A stretch of DNA of 49,393 bases from an uncultured Lentisphaeria bacterium (GTDB lineage: Bacteria > Verrucomicrobiota > Lentisphaeria > Victivallales > UBA1829): assembly GCA_949282305.1 (NCBI GenBank), contig CASDPB010000127.1, forward strand, positions 1-49,393, read 5' to 3'. Each line of letters begins with the position of its first letter. The first letter of the stretch is position 1. Below, one piece after another: positions 9,391-17,517 of this stretch. The position numbers and the translations under genes were made by a program. A model generated the notes under the pieces. That model searched no databases and was not told the DNA's origin. It was given only the letters and a program-made list of their open reading frames with translations.

Positions 9391-10518
9391 TCAGGCTCCT
9401 TTCTTTTCGTTGAGATAATCTTCTTTCTTGATTCCGAGCGTGCGGATGATCCGTTCTTCGTCCGCGCTCAATGCGACGTCGTCGCCGTCGGCTCTGCGCG
9501 TGTCGGGCGTGACGGTATTGAGATTGACCTCGACCGCCATGTGCGGCAGCGCCGCGCTCAGCGCCTTGCTGTCAAGACTGTCAACCCACGCCTGATTCCA
9601 GGGACCGACCTTGCCCTGCGATTTTCCGACTGCAACCAGACGCGCATGTTCGGCTTTTTCCGCACTTGCCGCCATTTCGTCGAGCTTCTGCTGTTTTTCA
9701 TCCGCTCCGGCGGCTTTGTCGATGATCGCCTTGAGCGCCGCCGCGATCTCGGAGTTGCCCGCTTCTTCCGCGAGCCCCATGAGTTTTTTGATCTGTTCGA
9801 GCAGATCAGCTTTCTCCTCGACCTCGCAGGCGATCTTGTCTTTTTCCTCTTCCGGGGTTTCCCCGCTCAGCGCGAGATTGTCGCGCCCGAGCAGCCTTCC
9901 GAGCGCACTTTCAAGTTTGCCCATGCTTTCCTTTCTGTCGGACCTGCCCGACTTGTCCGATCTGTCGGACGGTGTTAAGTTTGCGGACGCGGCGAGCGCG
10001 TCCAGATGATTGATTGCCGGTTCATTCTCCATTGCGACCGATGTAAGGCGGAGCGGACCCTTTACGAGCCCCCGCAAAGCCGGTGAAAAATATTTGAAGA
10101 TTTTCTCTTTCATGAGCTCGTACGCTGTCGGCGTCCATTTGACTTTGAAGCGCAGCTCGTCGCCGTTGAGAGCAAGCGAACCGTAACCCATCGCCGCGAC
10201 GCCCGAGGGCAGCAGCCGCAGGACTTCGGACTCGTCGAGTTTTTTGATATTGGCAAGCTCATGCAGATAATGGTTCGAGTCAACCGGTATCAGTTCGCCT
10301 TTTGACTCAAAATAATCAACGATGGACTTCATGTCCTCACCGGAGAGCGTCAGGCTCCCCGCTTCGCCGTTTTTGACAATCGGATTTTCTCCGATTTTAA
10401 GCAGCGTCCATTCGATCGGAACGCCGTTTTCGTCGCGCTTGACTCCGGGCGATTCCGCGCTCAACATGATCCCGTCATGCAGCATCAGCTCCCCGGCCCG
10501 TATTCCCTGGATTTTCAT
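9391..10518 (-). CDS. Prohead protease/scaffold, Mu gpI family
   Basis: 375 residues. The N-terminal ~180 residues match the gpI protease family: EWTLLKIGENPIVKNGE, VDSNHYLHEL with the conserved NH, and ALRGLVKGPLRLTSVAMENEPAI. The rest is a charged, helical scaffold-like region (residues about 200-320), as in Mu, where the scaffold is the C-terminal part of the same frame. A linker at about residue 185 (SDRSDKSGRSDRKES) is encoded by copies of a short repeat found elsewhere in the prophage. Cleaves and guides capsid assembly. Confidence 0.88.
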   Translation of the reverse strand: MKIQGIRAGELMLHDGIMLSAESPGVKRDENGVPIEWTLLKIGENPIVKNGEAGSLTLSGEDMKSIVDYFESKGELIPVDSNHYLHELANIKKLDESEVLRLLPSGVAAMGYGSLALNGDELRFKVKWTPTAYELMKEKIFKYFSPALRGLVKGPLRLTSVAMENEPAINHLDALAASANLTPSDRSDKSGRSDRKESMGKLESALGRLLGRDNLALSGETPEEEKDKIACEVEEKADLLEQIKKLMGLAEEAGNSEIAAALKAIIDKAAGADEKQQKLDEMAASAEKAEHARLVAVGKSQGKVGPWNQAWVDSLDSKALSAALPHMAVEVNLNTVTPDTRRADGDDVALSADEERIIRTLGIKKEDYLNEKKGA

Positions 10519-10532
10519 GTTAAAACCTTTTG

Positions 10533-11060
10533 TTAAAATTCCTGTTCAAAAAAACGTCTGCTTTCCGCTTCGGTTTCCGCCTCGCTCGGCCACCACGGGC
10601 GCGCCTGCTGCATTACCGACCGTTTCAGCACAAACAGCGGCTTGACTTTTGTTTTCAACTGCGCGCCGAGATACACCTTCCCGCTTTTATCCTGCATGAA
10701 AACCGGCTTGCCTCCCGGCCACGGATAATCCCGGGCGAATATTTTTTTTCGCCGGATGCTTTTGTCGATCGGAATTGCAAGAAATTTCGCAGGCGGATTC
10801 GGGCGGATCACGCCGCCCGTGTGAACGTGTTCCGCGATGTAGCTGTCGCTGTAAACGCTTCCCGTCGCCGGTCCCGTCACTTCTTCCCTGACGCTCTGCC
10901 CGATCTCGCGTTTCCAGAAACTGCGGCCGCCCTTTTCAAATGCGTTTTTCCGCGCCAGATTCGCGATTGCAACCGCCCAGCTTTTCATAAAACGTTCCGG
11001 CGCCATGTCCAGGAATGTCTTCGGCGTATCGCCCGCGTCGACCTTGATTTTAATTTCCAT
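10533..11060 (-). CDS. Virion morphogenesis protein candidate (Mu gpG position)
   Basis: 175 residues from ATG 11060, chosen over the GTG three bases upstream because GGGAGG sits five bases before the ATG. The segments WAVAIANLARKNAFEKGGRS, AEHVHTGGVI and FLAIPIDKSIRR are of the type seen in phage virion morphogenesis (gpG) proteins, which act in head-tail joining. Lies between MuF and protease, the gpG position in Mu. A 200-base non-coding gap separates it from MuF, unusual for this otherwise tightly packed operon. Confidence 0.62.
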   Translation of the reverse strand: MEIKIKVDAGDTPKTFLDMAPERFMKSWAVAIANLARKNAFEKGGRSFWKREIGQSVREEVTGPATGSVYSDSYIAEHVHTGGVIRPNPPAKFLAIPIDKSIRRKKIFARDYPWPGGKPVFMQDKSGKVYLGAQLKTKVKPLFVLKRSVMQQARPWWPSEAETEAESRRFFEQEF

Positions 11061-11090
11061 CACACCCTCCCGATGTTCGTCCGACCCGTC

Positions 11091-11119
11091 AAAAAAGTCC
11101 GGAAAGTCCCTTGACTTCC
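11091..11119 (-). terminator. Terminator-like hairpin between MuF and gpG-like genes
   Basis: On the minus strand GGAAGTC pairs with GACTTTCC (one bulged base, four-base loop; + strand 11101-11119), followed by GGAC and a run of six T (11091-11096). It would stop or attenuate late transcription after the MuF gene. It lies 31 bases before the gpG-like start. The stem is short, so strength is uncertain. Confidence 0.45.
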
Positions 11120-11146
11120 TCGAAACAGGCGTTATTGTAACATTCA

Positions 11147-11265
11147 GGCAAGTCCGATGTTACGAGAAGTCCACCCTGTTGGAGAACTGGCATTGGACTT
11201 GCCTACGGCGGTTTCCCGCGTTACGAGTATGGCACATGTTGCGGAGCTGGCGCGGAAGACCGCCG
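11147..11265. repeat. Two tandem hairpin units with different stems and conserved loop blocks
   Basis: Unit 1 is 11147-11203: GGCAAGTCC pairs exactly with GGACTTGCC, extended by four more pairs (one G-T). Unit 2 is 11206-11265: CGGCGGT pairs with ACCGCCG and the stem continues with two single-base bulges. The stems differ in sequence but both close, while the loops share two blocks in the same order: GTTACGAG (11159-11166; 11220-11227) and a TGTTG..GAG.CTGGC block (11177-11191; 11237-11251). Unit 2 begins directly after the stop codon of the MuF gene. Active strand unknown. Confidence 0.75.
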
Positions 11266-12639
11266 TTATTTCTTTTCATGCCGCTCTTTCCAGTATTCTT
11301 TCTGCCGTTCCCGGTCCAGCACTCGCCCGCCTGAAATCTCCCACTGGTTTTCTCCGTAGGATGCGGGAGAACGATGCCAGCTCATTAACTGAAACTTCTT
11401 CGTTTTTTCATCATACCGCGCCACGCAGTAGGATTTCGTTTTCGGATCGAAAAAGGTAATAATTTTCCGAACACCATCTTCCGTTTTCTCCAAAGTTACC
11501 GTTGTTTGTGCTTTCGGATTTCCCAAAGTCGCCTGGAGAATCCGTTCCCCCTCGGCAGGATCGGCAAAAACTTCTTTATGATGTTGCCAGTTATGAGTCA
11601 ATCCGTAAGAGGCTTTCTGATCCCCGAATTCCAGCGTCACGGGGATCGGATCGCTCCCGAATCCGGCGTCCGAACAGGTCTGCGCGGATATTTTCCCGAC
11701 CTCGATTTCCGCAGGAAAATCATCTTGTATTTTCTTCGGGATTTTCGTTCGTTCTTCGGGATTGTTTTCTTTGAATTTTTTATCCTGCCGCTCATATCCC
11801 GGCTGCCGCTTCGGGTCCCATTGCGCCTTGTCCACGGACTCCTCCGCAACCGGCTGGATCTTCCGCATGGCGTCCGTCATCCTGCCCAGTCCATTCAGAG
11901 CCGCGCGCGGATGCGCCTGCTTCGGGCTTTCCACGATCAGACCGATTTTGCGGATTTTACCGGCGCGCACCGACTGTTCCATGCTTCGGACAACCTCCGG
12001 GCGGTCCTTGAGCTGCGTGACGTCGTTTTCGCGGAACGCATTCGCCGGATTGAACATGAATCCGCTTTCCGCATCATATTCCGCTTTCCGGAATTTCTGC
12101 GCCCCGCCGAGCTTTTCCGCCCGTTTCGCGGTGATCTGCTCGCCCCAGCACCGGCAGTTGTAATCCCATTTGCCGGGCATGTGCGTTTGCAGGAACGGAT
12201 CGTCCTTGCTGAATATTTTGCCGTCCAGAGCCGCGTGCGACGGCCTCACGAATCCGTCTTTGTTCGCGTGATAAATCACATACGGCAGATCGTCTTTCGT
12301 CTCCATCCAGACCTGCCACTCTCCGACTCCGCGCGCAATCTGGCGCTGTGTATTCAGCACCGCTGTCGCCCGGCTCCGCGCCGCAAGGTTTCTTGCAATC
12401 TCATCCGGACTGTTCCCGCCGATTTCCTTGAATCGTTCCTGCGCCTCGGTCATCGTGATTTTACCGGCGGCATAATCGTCTGCGACAAAGCGAAAATCGT
12501 CGATCAGATTTGCCTGCGTCAGCTTCGCGATCAGAAACGCGCGGGAGTTGAGTTCCTCCCCGATCTCTTTGAGCTCCGCCGTGCTTTTCCGCGTCACCAG
12601 ATTTACACGGCTTTTCTGCCAGTTTTCGATCGTGTTCAT
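11266..12639 (-). CDS. MuF head morphogenesis protein with nuclease-like C-terminal extension
   Basis: 457 residues. Residues 1-170 are a MuF/SPP1-gp7 minor head domain: ARSRATAVLNTQRQIARG, then the end signature MPGKWDYNCRCWGEQI. Residues about 250-457 are not part of a normal gpF. They contain SYGLTHNWQHHKEVF, FFDPKTKSYCVARYD and FQLMSWHRSPASYG, a pattern resembling the Barnase/EndoU/ColicinE5-D/RelE-type nuclease domains often fused to MuF proteins (PBECR-like). Such extensions are thought to enter the new host with the DNA. Nuclease activity is inference; candidate catalytic residues are the histidines in LTHNW and SWHR. ATGA overlap with portal. Confidence 0.85.
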   Translation of the reverse strand: MNTIENWQKSRVNLVTRKSTAELKEIGEELNSRAFLIAKLTQANLIDDFRFVADDYAAGKITMTEAQERFKEIGGNSPDEIARNLAARSRATAVLNTQRQIARGVGEWQVWMETKDDLPYVIYHANKDGFVRPSHAALDGKIFSKDDPFLQTHMPGKWDYNCRCWGEQITAKRAEKLGGAQKFRKAEYDAESGFMFNPANAFRENDVTQLKDRPEVVRSMEQSVRAGKIRKIGLIVESPKQAHPRAALNGLGRMTDAMRKIQPVAEESVDKAQWDPKRQPGYERQDKKFKENNPEERTKIPKKIQDDFPAEIEVGKISAQTCSDAGFGSDPIPVTLEFGDQKASYGLTHNWQHHKEVFADPAEGERILQATLGNPKAQTTVTLEKTEDGVRKIITFFDPKTKSYCVARYDEKTKKFQLMSWHRSPASYGENQWEISGGRVLDRERQKEYWKERHEKK

Positions 12640-14612
12640 GTTTCCTCCGGTGCGCTGTTGCGCCGCGCCTCCCGCATTCCCGCGAGATATCCGGCGGCGA
12701 GTTCCCGCTGCACCGCCGCCGCAAACACATCCGTGTCGATCGGCGGTTCCGCAAGCAATTGCTCTGTTTTTTTCCGGAATTCAGCCTCGGACAGATCCGC
12801 ATTGAGTGTCAGCTCCGATAATTGTTTCGCAAATTCCCCGAGCCACCGATCCGCAAATCCGTCAGACTCTTTTTTTTTATCCTCTGAGCTCAGTTCCGAT
12901 GCTTTTTCCCGCACCGGCTCGGATTTCAGAACGATTGCATCGACAGGAATGTCGAGTGTCGCGGACAGCAAAGCATTGGTTCCGCGCGTCTGGTGGATCA
13001 ATCCCCATTGCAGAGCGGCAACCAGAGCCTCACCCCGTTCCTGCCGTTTTTCAGCGGACAGAGCTTTGACGTCCTGTTCGATTTTATCGGTGTCTTCATC
13101 TTCAATATTCAAGGCGTCTTCCACGGCTGCCGATTCTGCGGTTTTCAGCGTGATCGGCTGCCGGATTCCTCCGGTCGCCTCCCATGCTTTCTGCACCTCC
13201 GGCGTCATTGCAGGCAAACCGAGTTCTGTCCGCGTCTGCGCTTCAATCTCCGGCGTTGCCGTCAACAGTCCCGCGCGGATCGCCACGCCCATCGCGTCAT
13301 ATTTCTGCTTCAAGTTCAGATTATGCGCCGCGTCAGCATCTTCCGTGCTTGTCGGTGTTTGTCCGCCCTGTCCGAATTGCCCGAAGCCTTCCATGCCCAT
13401 TACGGGCATTTCGCGCCGTGTCAGCTTCAATCCGACCTTTTCTCCGACTTCAGCCGGATCAGCCTCAAGCCCTGCGTTGTAAAGCGTCGCGACCGTTGTT
13501 GCAAACGCCGCCGTGTCTTCGGGCGGTTCGGTCTGAAAATGGATTTTCGGAACCGCGGCGGCACCGAAATTGTAGCGTGTCCACGGCGCCGCGATCTGCG
13601 CACGGATCGTCGATTCCAGCGCCCGCGCGTCCGCCTCAAGAATATCCTGCCGGACCGCGCTCTGCGCCCCGCCGCCGCTCAGCCCCTGACCGTCCGACGA
13701 GCTTGCAAGCTGACCGACCAGCGTGCGGTAAATCGCTTCGCGCGTATAGTCAAGCAGCCGGAAATAGACATTGCCCTCGGAATTCGCCGCCTGAAGCAGC
13801 GAGATGTCCGTCGAATTGGTGACGACTCCGCCGCCGGAGGGACCAAACTGCCTGACCATCTGATGCAGTTTTACAAGCTCCTCCTCCCATGTCTGCCGGT
13901 CGACTTTCGCAAGCACGAACGGCATGCCGTAACGTTCCACGAACGAAAACAAATCCTTGATCGGGAAATTCTGGAACACATGCAGCCATGCAAGCGTGCG
14001 GATCAACCCCGACCGCGCCGGGTCCTGTTTTTTCTTGAAACGGTGGATCACAAACTTGTCAGGCGGCAGCTCCATGCCGTTCGGGAACTCGTCGCAAATG
14101 AGGCGCGGAACAAAACTTTCCCGCAGCGTGAAATGCCATGCGTCCACGGTCTTGAAACCGCCGAGACCGCCGCCCGGCGTCCAGATGATTTCAGCCGCCG
14201 CAAACGGGGCAATCACCGCGTCCGTCAGATTGCGGATGAGGTCATAAAACGTATCATAGCCGTTGAGTTCGCCGCACTCGGCAAGCTCCGCGGCAAATGC
14301 TTTCGCGGCGGCTTTGTCGGCGTCCCCGGTTCCCCCGGGTACGACGTCCCATTTGACGCCGCTGATCGCGTCCGCCCGCTGTTCCATCGCGCCGATGACG
14401 TCCCAGTTGCGCTCCATGATTTCGCGTGCGCAAATGGCAAGCTGTTCGATGTCGCCGGAGTTCGCGGCGCTCATGATTGAGGTCAGACGCTCAGGCGTAT
14501 AAGTGACCATTGACTCGTAGCGGGAGCGGTCGCCCGGCATGGGCAGGAGAAACGCCCCGCTCTGCGGTATGGCCCGTTCAGACCGGCCACGAGTTTGTCT
14601 TTGATATTTCAT
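12636..14612 (-). CDS. Portal protein, Mu gp29 family (DUF935)
   Basis: 658 residues, somewhat longer than the ~510 usual for gp29. Family patterns: REIMERNWDVIGAMEQRADAISG at the N-terminus, WHFTLRESFVPRLICDEFPNG, RSGLIRTLAWLHVFQNFPIKDLFSFVERYGMPFV (in parts) and the DILEADARALESTIRAQIAAPWTRYNFG segment. Forms the dodecameric DNA gate of the head. The extra length is a polar, Glu/Asp/Lys-rich C-terminal tail from about residue 440. The gene overlaps terminase by 35 bases and MuF by 4. Confidence 0.92.
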   Translation of the reverse strand: MKYQRQTRGRSERAIPQSGAFLLPMPGDRSRYESMVTYTPERLTSIMSAANSGDIEQLAICAREIMERNWDVIGAMEQRADAISGVKWDVVPGGTGDADKAAAKAFAAELAECGELNGYDTFYDLIRNLTDAVIAPFAAAEIIWTPGGGLGGFKTVDAWHFTLRESFVPRLICDEFPNGMELPPDKFVIHRFKKKQDPARSGLIRTLAWLHVFQNFPIKDLFSFVERYGMPFVLAKVDRQTWEEELVKLHQMVRQFGPSGGGVVTNSTDISLLQAANSEGNVYFRLLDYTREAIYRTLVGQLASSSDGQGLSGGGAQSAVRQDILEADARALESTIRAQIAAPWTRYNFGAAAVPKIHFQTEPPEDTAAFATTVATLYNAGLEADPAEVGEKVGLKLTRREMPVMGMEGFGQFGQGGQTPTSTEDADAAHNLNLKQKYDAMGVAIRAGLLTATPEIEAQTRTELGLPAMTPEVQKAWEATGGIRQPITLKTAESAAVEDALNIEDEDTDKIEQDVKALSAEKRQERGEALVAALQWGLIHQTRGTNALLSATLDIPVDAIVLKSEPVREKASELSSEDKKKESDGFADRWLGEFAKQLSELTLNADLSEAEFRKKTEQLLAEPPIDTDVFAAAVQRELAAGYLAGMREARRNSAPEET

Positions 14613-16020
14613 ATTGTTTCCGCCTCATTCGGTTCGGTTCGTTAAAACTGTTTCTGATTGCCTGTTCCGGCGTGACGCTCCTGCTTGCCTCCATCCGGCA
14701 CGGACCGTCGTTTCTGCCTTTGGCATGGAGCGCCAAAGCCAGCGCCCAGAATCGGTCGCTGTGACCGTTTTCGTCGCGTTCGCCCTCATACCGAATGTTG
14801 CCTGCGGCGGTCGTCGTTTTGCGTATTTTATGAAGATCGTCACGGATTTCCGGATCGTCGGCGACACGGATCGTGCGATCCTCGAACGAGGCGCGCAGCG
14901 GCATTGCCAGCGACTCTTTGACCGGATTGGAAAACGTGACCCCCTCGACGCGATACTCCCCGTAACAGCGCTGGAGCTCCTCGCAGATCGGGCCGCCCAT
15001 GCCGGTGTAGTCGAGGCAGAGCCGCGCAAGTTTCGGATTTTTGAGTTTGTTTTTCAGAAAATCGGTCTGCACCGGGAAACTTGTTTTTTTGAGCACCTCA
15101 TACTCAACCTGCCAGAGCACATCGCCGCGCAGTTCAAGTTCAAAATAAACCGCGAGGTCCTTCTTCCGTCCGACGTCGTAACCGGCATAACGCAGATAGT
15201 GACTGTCATTCTCCGCTTTCGCCTCGCGTGCGGGGATTTCGCAGGATGCGATGAGCTCATAGGAGAGCAGCGCGGCACCGTCTGTGGAAGGCACGATCAG
15301 ATACTGCGTGTTCCACGCCTCCTCGGTGCGGCATTTCGCGCGGATCATCGCGAGCCATTCGGCACGCTCATAATGCTGTCCGCTGACCTGATTGATCTTT
15401 TCGACAAATCCTTGATCAACTGCATCTAAAATCGTTGTCCGGTGATGACTCCATCCCATCGGATTTCCGTTGTCGAGGATATCGCGCTCCATGCGACAGA
15501 ACGGTGTATTCGGACCGCCGTCCACGCTCAGCGCGGAGAGCATCTCAAGCTGATTGCCCCACGTTGTGCAAGGCATTGCCATGTCGATGACTTTGCCGCT
15601 GTCCTTGTGCAGATCCGCCTCGTCGATGAGCACGTCGCCGCCTTTGCCCGCAAACGCTTCCGGCGTGCTGGAGAGCGACACCACGCGCGAGCCGGTCGAC
15701 TCGTAAGTCGCCACAAACGCGCGGATGCCCTTTTCCGTGTCGATAACCTGTAAATCGTCTCCGAGCAGCCCCTTGCAGACGACGTTCGACGCCTGCGCCC
15801 ATTTCGCGATGTAGTCGGTGATGAATTCATGCGCCGTGAGCTCGTCGCGCGATGTCACCCATTGCGTGAAGTTCCGCCGCCGCAGACACTTGTCATTGAC
15901 GCGGTAACTGGTCGCATAGGTGATCCCGATCCGCCGCGATTTCGCGTATAGTTTCATTGGCGACTCGTCCAGAATCCACGCCCGCTGATAAGGAAGAAAA
16001 TAATCGTTGACCGGATTCAT
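14578..16020 (-). CDS. Large terminase subunit, Mu gp28 family
   Basis: 480 residues. ATPase half: Walker-A-like AKSRRIGIT at residues 26-34 and Walker B DVLIDEADLH near residue 130, followed by a coupling-type segment. Nuclease half (RNase H fold): RYAGYDVGRKKDLAV, LARLCLDYTGMGGP and the C-terminal acidic motif HSDRFWALALALHAKG. It packages DNA into heads, and in Mu-like phages cuts headful lengths that include host DNA. ATGA overlap with the small subunit upstream. Confidence 0.93.
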   Translation of the reverse strand: MNPVNDYFLPYQRAWILDESPMKLYAKSRRIGITYATSYRVNDKCLRRRNFTQWVTSRDELTAHEFITDYIAKWAQASNVVCKGLLGDDLQVIDTEKGIRAFVATYESTGSRVVSLSSTPEAFAGKGGDVLIDEADLHKDSGKVIDMAMPCTTWGNQLEMLSALSVDGGPNTPFCRMERDILDNGNPMGWSHHRTTILDAVDQGFVEKINQVSGQHYERAEWLAMIRAKCRTEEAWNTQYLIVPSTDGAALLSYELIASCEIPAREAKAENDSHYLRYAGYDVGRKKDLAVYFELELRGDVLWQVEYEVLKKTSFPVQTDFLKNKLKNPKLARLCLDYTGMGGPICEELQRCYGEYRVEGVTFSNPVKESLAMPLRASFEDRTIRVADDPEIRDDLHKIRKTTTAAGNIRYEGERDENGHSDRFWALALALHAKGRNDGPCRMEASRSVTPEQAIRNSFNEPNRMRRKQYEISKTNSWPV

Positions 16021-16646
16021 TTTTTCACTCCGAGGAGATTCGACAGCTCGTCCGCGACTCTTGACGGATCGGCAACCGTATTATCCTTTGCCGTCAACCG
16101 TTCAATTTCCGCTTTATGCTCTGCTTTCAGCCGTTCGATTTCCGCATTTTTCGCCTCGATTTCATCATCTTTTTCCCGGAGCTTGCGCTTTAGTTCCGCA
16201 ATCTGATTGTCTTTCGCCGGATTGGTCAGCGCGCCGACGCTTTGTGCCAGACTCCGCAGAGCCTTCACGCGATCCCCGTCCGACAAGTCAGAATTCTCCG
16301 GCAGGTCAGACAGGTCCGACAAAGCCTGAATCAGCTTCACCCGCGCCTGGTCGGACACCGTCTCCAGCGTCCCCGCGTCCCGCAGCAGAGCCGTCGTGAG
16401 CTGGCTGGAACGGTCCGCAAGCTGTTTCCTGCGCCGCGCCGCAGTTACTTCCTGATATTCTTTGCTTTTCTTGATCCCGCTCATCGCGGGCGCAGTCAGA
16501 CGCAACCCCCGTTTTTTGTATTCCCCGGCAATCTCCGGATCATTGGCGACAGCTTCAAATGTCGCGCCGTCGTCAATCATGAAAATGATCTTCCAGCGCA
16601 AAGCGGCGGGGAGCATTGAAAAATTACTCCTCGGACCCGTTCTCAT
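16017..16646 (-). CDS. Small terminase subunit candidate, Mu gp27 family (DUF3486)
   Basis: 209 residues. N-terminal helix-turn-helix region with the family pattern LPAALRWKIIFMIDDGATFEAV, followed by a coiled coil (LKRKLREKDDEIEAKNAEIE, then further heptads). It recognises phage DNA and recruits the large subunit. A linker SDLSDLPENSDLSDGD (about residues 109-125) is encoded by copies of a short GTCCGACAAGTC-type repeat present elsewhere in the prophage. ATGA overlaps at both ends. Confidence 0.82.
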   Translation of the reverse strand: MRTGPRSNFSMLPAALRWKIIFMIDDGATFEAVANDPEIAGEYKKRGLRLTAPAMSGIKKSKEYQEVTAARRRKQLADRSSQLTTALLRDAGTLETVSDQARVKLIQALSDLSDLPENSDLSDGDRVKALRSLAQSVGALTNPAKDNQIAELKRKLREKDDEIEAKNAEIERLKAEHKAEIERLTAKDNTVADPSRVADELSNLLGVKK

Positions 16647-16894
16647 CGCATCGCCTCCGGTCCGAACAGAAACGGATCGCTCCGCAATTCGGAACGTTCG
16701 ATTTTTCCGAGCGCGGCATCCAGTTTCAGACGGATTTCACCCTTGAGTTTATACCAGGAGTCAAAACCGAGTATCGGCTCCAGATATCCTTTCTCCGAAA
16801 GAAAATCAATCTCCTGCCGCACCGTGATCGCGTTATCTTTTTCAATGACAAGGCGGTTGAAGGCAAGACACAGATCCTGATTGAAAAGAATCAC
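16643..16894 (-). CDS. Small phage protein (winged-helix-like), possibly 3' part of a split gene
   Basis: 83 residues from GTG 16894. The region ITVRQEIDFLSEKGYLEPI resembles the recognition-helix part of a winged helix, in the gp26 slot of Mu-like late operons. The GTG start overlaps the stop codon of a 25-codon frame (16891-16968) that has a much better ribosome site and encodes a plausible missing first helix (YVIRRAILGAFYSYQNP). A -1 shift at the junction would fuse them. Either translational coupling, programmed frameshift, or a disrupted gene. Confidence 0.6.
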   Translation of the reverse strand: MILFNQDLCLAFNRLVIEKDNAITVRQEIDFLSEKGYLEPILGFDSWYKLKGEIRLKLDAALGKIERSELRSDPFLFGPEAMR

Positions 16895-16968
16895 CCGGAT
16901 TTCCTGTGCGGGTTCTGGTAACTGTAAAACGCGCCCAAAATGGCACGCCGTATCACATAGGTATTCAT
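16891..16968 (-). CDS. 25-residue ORF upstream of and overlapping the gp26-position gene
   Basis: Starts at ATG 16968, sharing a base with the stop of the upstream gene (TAATG), with GAGGAG six bases before. It encodes MNTYVIRRAILGAFYSYQNP plus five residues and stops at the TGA that overlaps the next GTG start. The peptide looks like the first helix of a small winged-helix phage protein. It may be an independent mini-protein used for coupling, or the true 5' end of the next gene. Confidence 0.5.
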   Translation of the reverse strand: MNTYVIRRAILGAFYSYQNPHRKSG

Positions 16969-17369
16969 TATTTGCTCCTCGTGTTCATTGACAGCAGGAT
17001 ATGACTTTGAAGCTCTTTCCGGAGCTCCCCCAGATCTTCCCGCAGATTCCCGATGTAATTGGTCAGATTCGTAATCGCCTGACTCTGCGCCGCATCCGTG
17101 GACAGAACCTGTTTGATGTCCCTGCCCAGAGTCTCCACGGATTTTGCCAGCGAATTCACTGCCGCAAGCATCTCCCCGTGACGCTGTGAATCCTTTTTCA
17201 GATTCGCGATCTCCGCCTCAGCGGATGCCATCCGCGCCTCCGCGAGCTTGTCGCGCTCGGCCATGATCCGTTTGAAATATGCAATCGCGATACCCCCGAG
17301 GATCGCCGCGATCACGCCGGTCACGCCGCCGCCGACCGCGCCGTAAATGATCGAGTAAATATCGCCCAT
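16968..17369 (-). CDS. Membrane-anchored coiled-coil protein (DUF2730-like, Mu gp25 position)
   Basis: 133 residues. One N-terminal membrane segment (GAVGGGVTGVIAAILGGIAIAY, residues about 11-32, given as GVTGVIAAILGGIAIAY core), then a long coiled coil with heptads (MASAEAEIANLKKDSQRHGE, LREDLGELRKELQSHI). First gene of the late minus-strand operon. Similar proteins stand just before the terminase genes in Mu relatives; the role is unclear, with lysis or envelope association possible. Confidence 0.65.
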   Translation of the reverse strand: MGDIYSIIYGAVGGGVTGVIAAILGGIAIAYFKRIMAERDKLAEARMASAEAEIANLKKDSQRHGEMLAAVNSLAKSVETLGRDIKQVLSTDAAQSQAITNLTNYIGNLREDLGELRKELQSHILLSMNTRSK

Positions 17370-17380
17370 AATATCCCTTT

Positions 17381-17474
17381 TCAGTTAAGAATTAAGAGTT
17401 TTTTAGTGATCAGTGGTTAGTGATTAGTGGTCAGTGAAGGAAAGGGCTGCCGCCCTTTAACCTGCTTTTTACTG
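17381..17474 (+). repeat. Left arm of long inverted repeat (partner 26895-26988)
   Basis: The reverse complement of this stretch matches 26895-26988 along its length with a few substitutions and small gaps. Shared blocks include GCAGG, the hairpin AAAGGGC-GGCA-GCCCTTT, repeated CACTGA/TCACT units and TTAACTCTTAA. The hairpin here is at 17441-17458 followed by AACCTGCTTTTT, so it may act as a terminator. Confidence 0.88.
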
Positions 17475-17481
17475 CCCATAA

Positions 17482-17517
17482 CTTCGCAATCTCGCTATCT
17501 TGCAATTTCGCTATCTG
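17482..17517 (+). repeat. TCGCAATCT-type repeat tract 1
   Basis: Imperfect copies of a ~9-base unit (TCGCAATCT, TCGCTATCT, TTGCAATTT). Same family as tracts at 17890, 19724, 21944, 24075 and 27802. Non-coding here. Confidence 0.85.

Noticed and set aside
11091-12639. Type III toxin-antitoxin system (RNA repeats plus nuclease)
   Set aside because: The hairpin units lie downstream, not upstream, of the nuclease-like region, and the protein is a virion component unlike ToxN; kept only as one hypothesis in the findings.
11506-13482. 658-codon plus-strand frame across the MuF and portal genes
   Set aside because: Antisense shadow of two well-supported minus genes; composition is Arg/Ser/Pro-rich as expected from GC-rich reverse frames, and there is no ribosome site.
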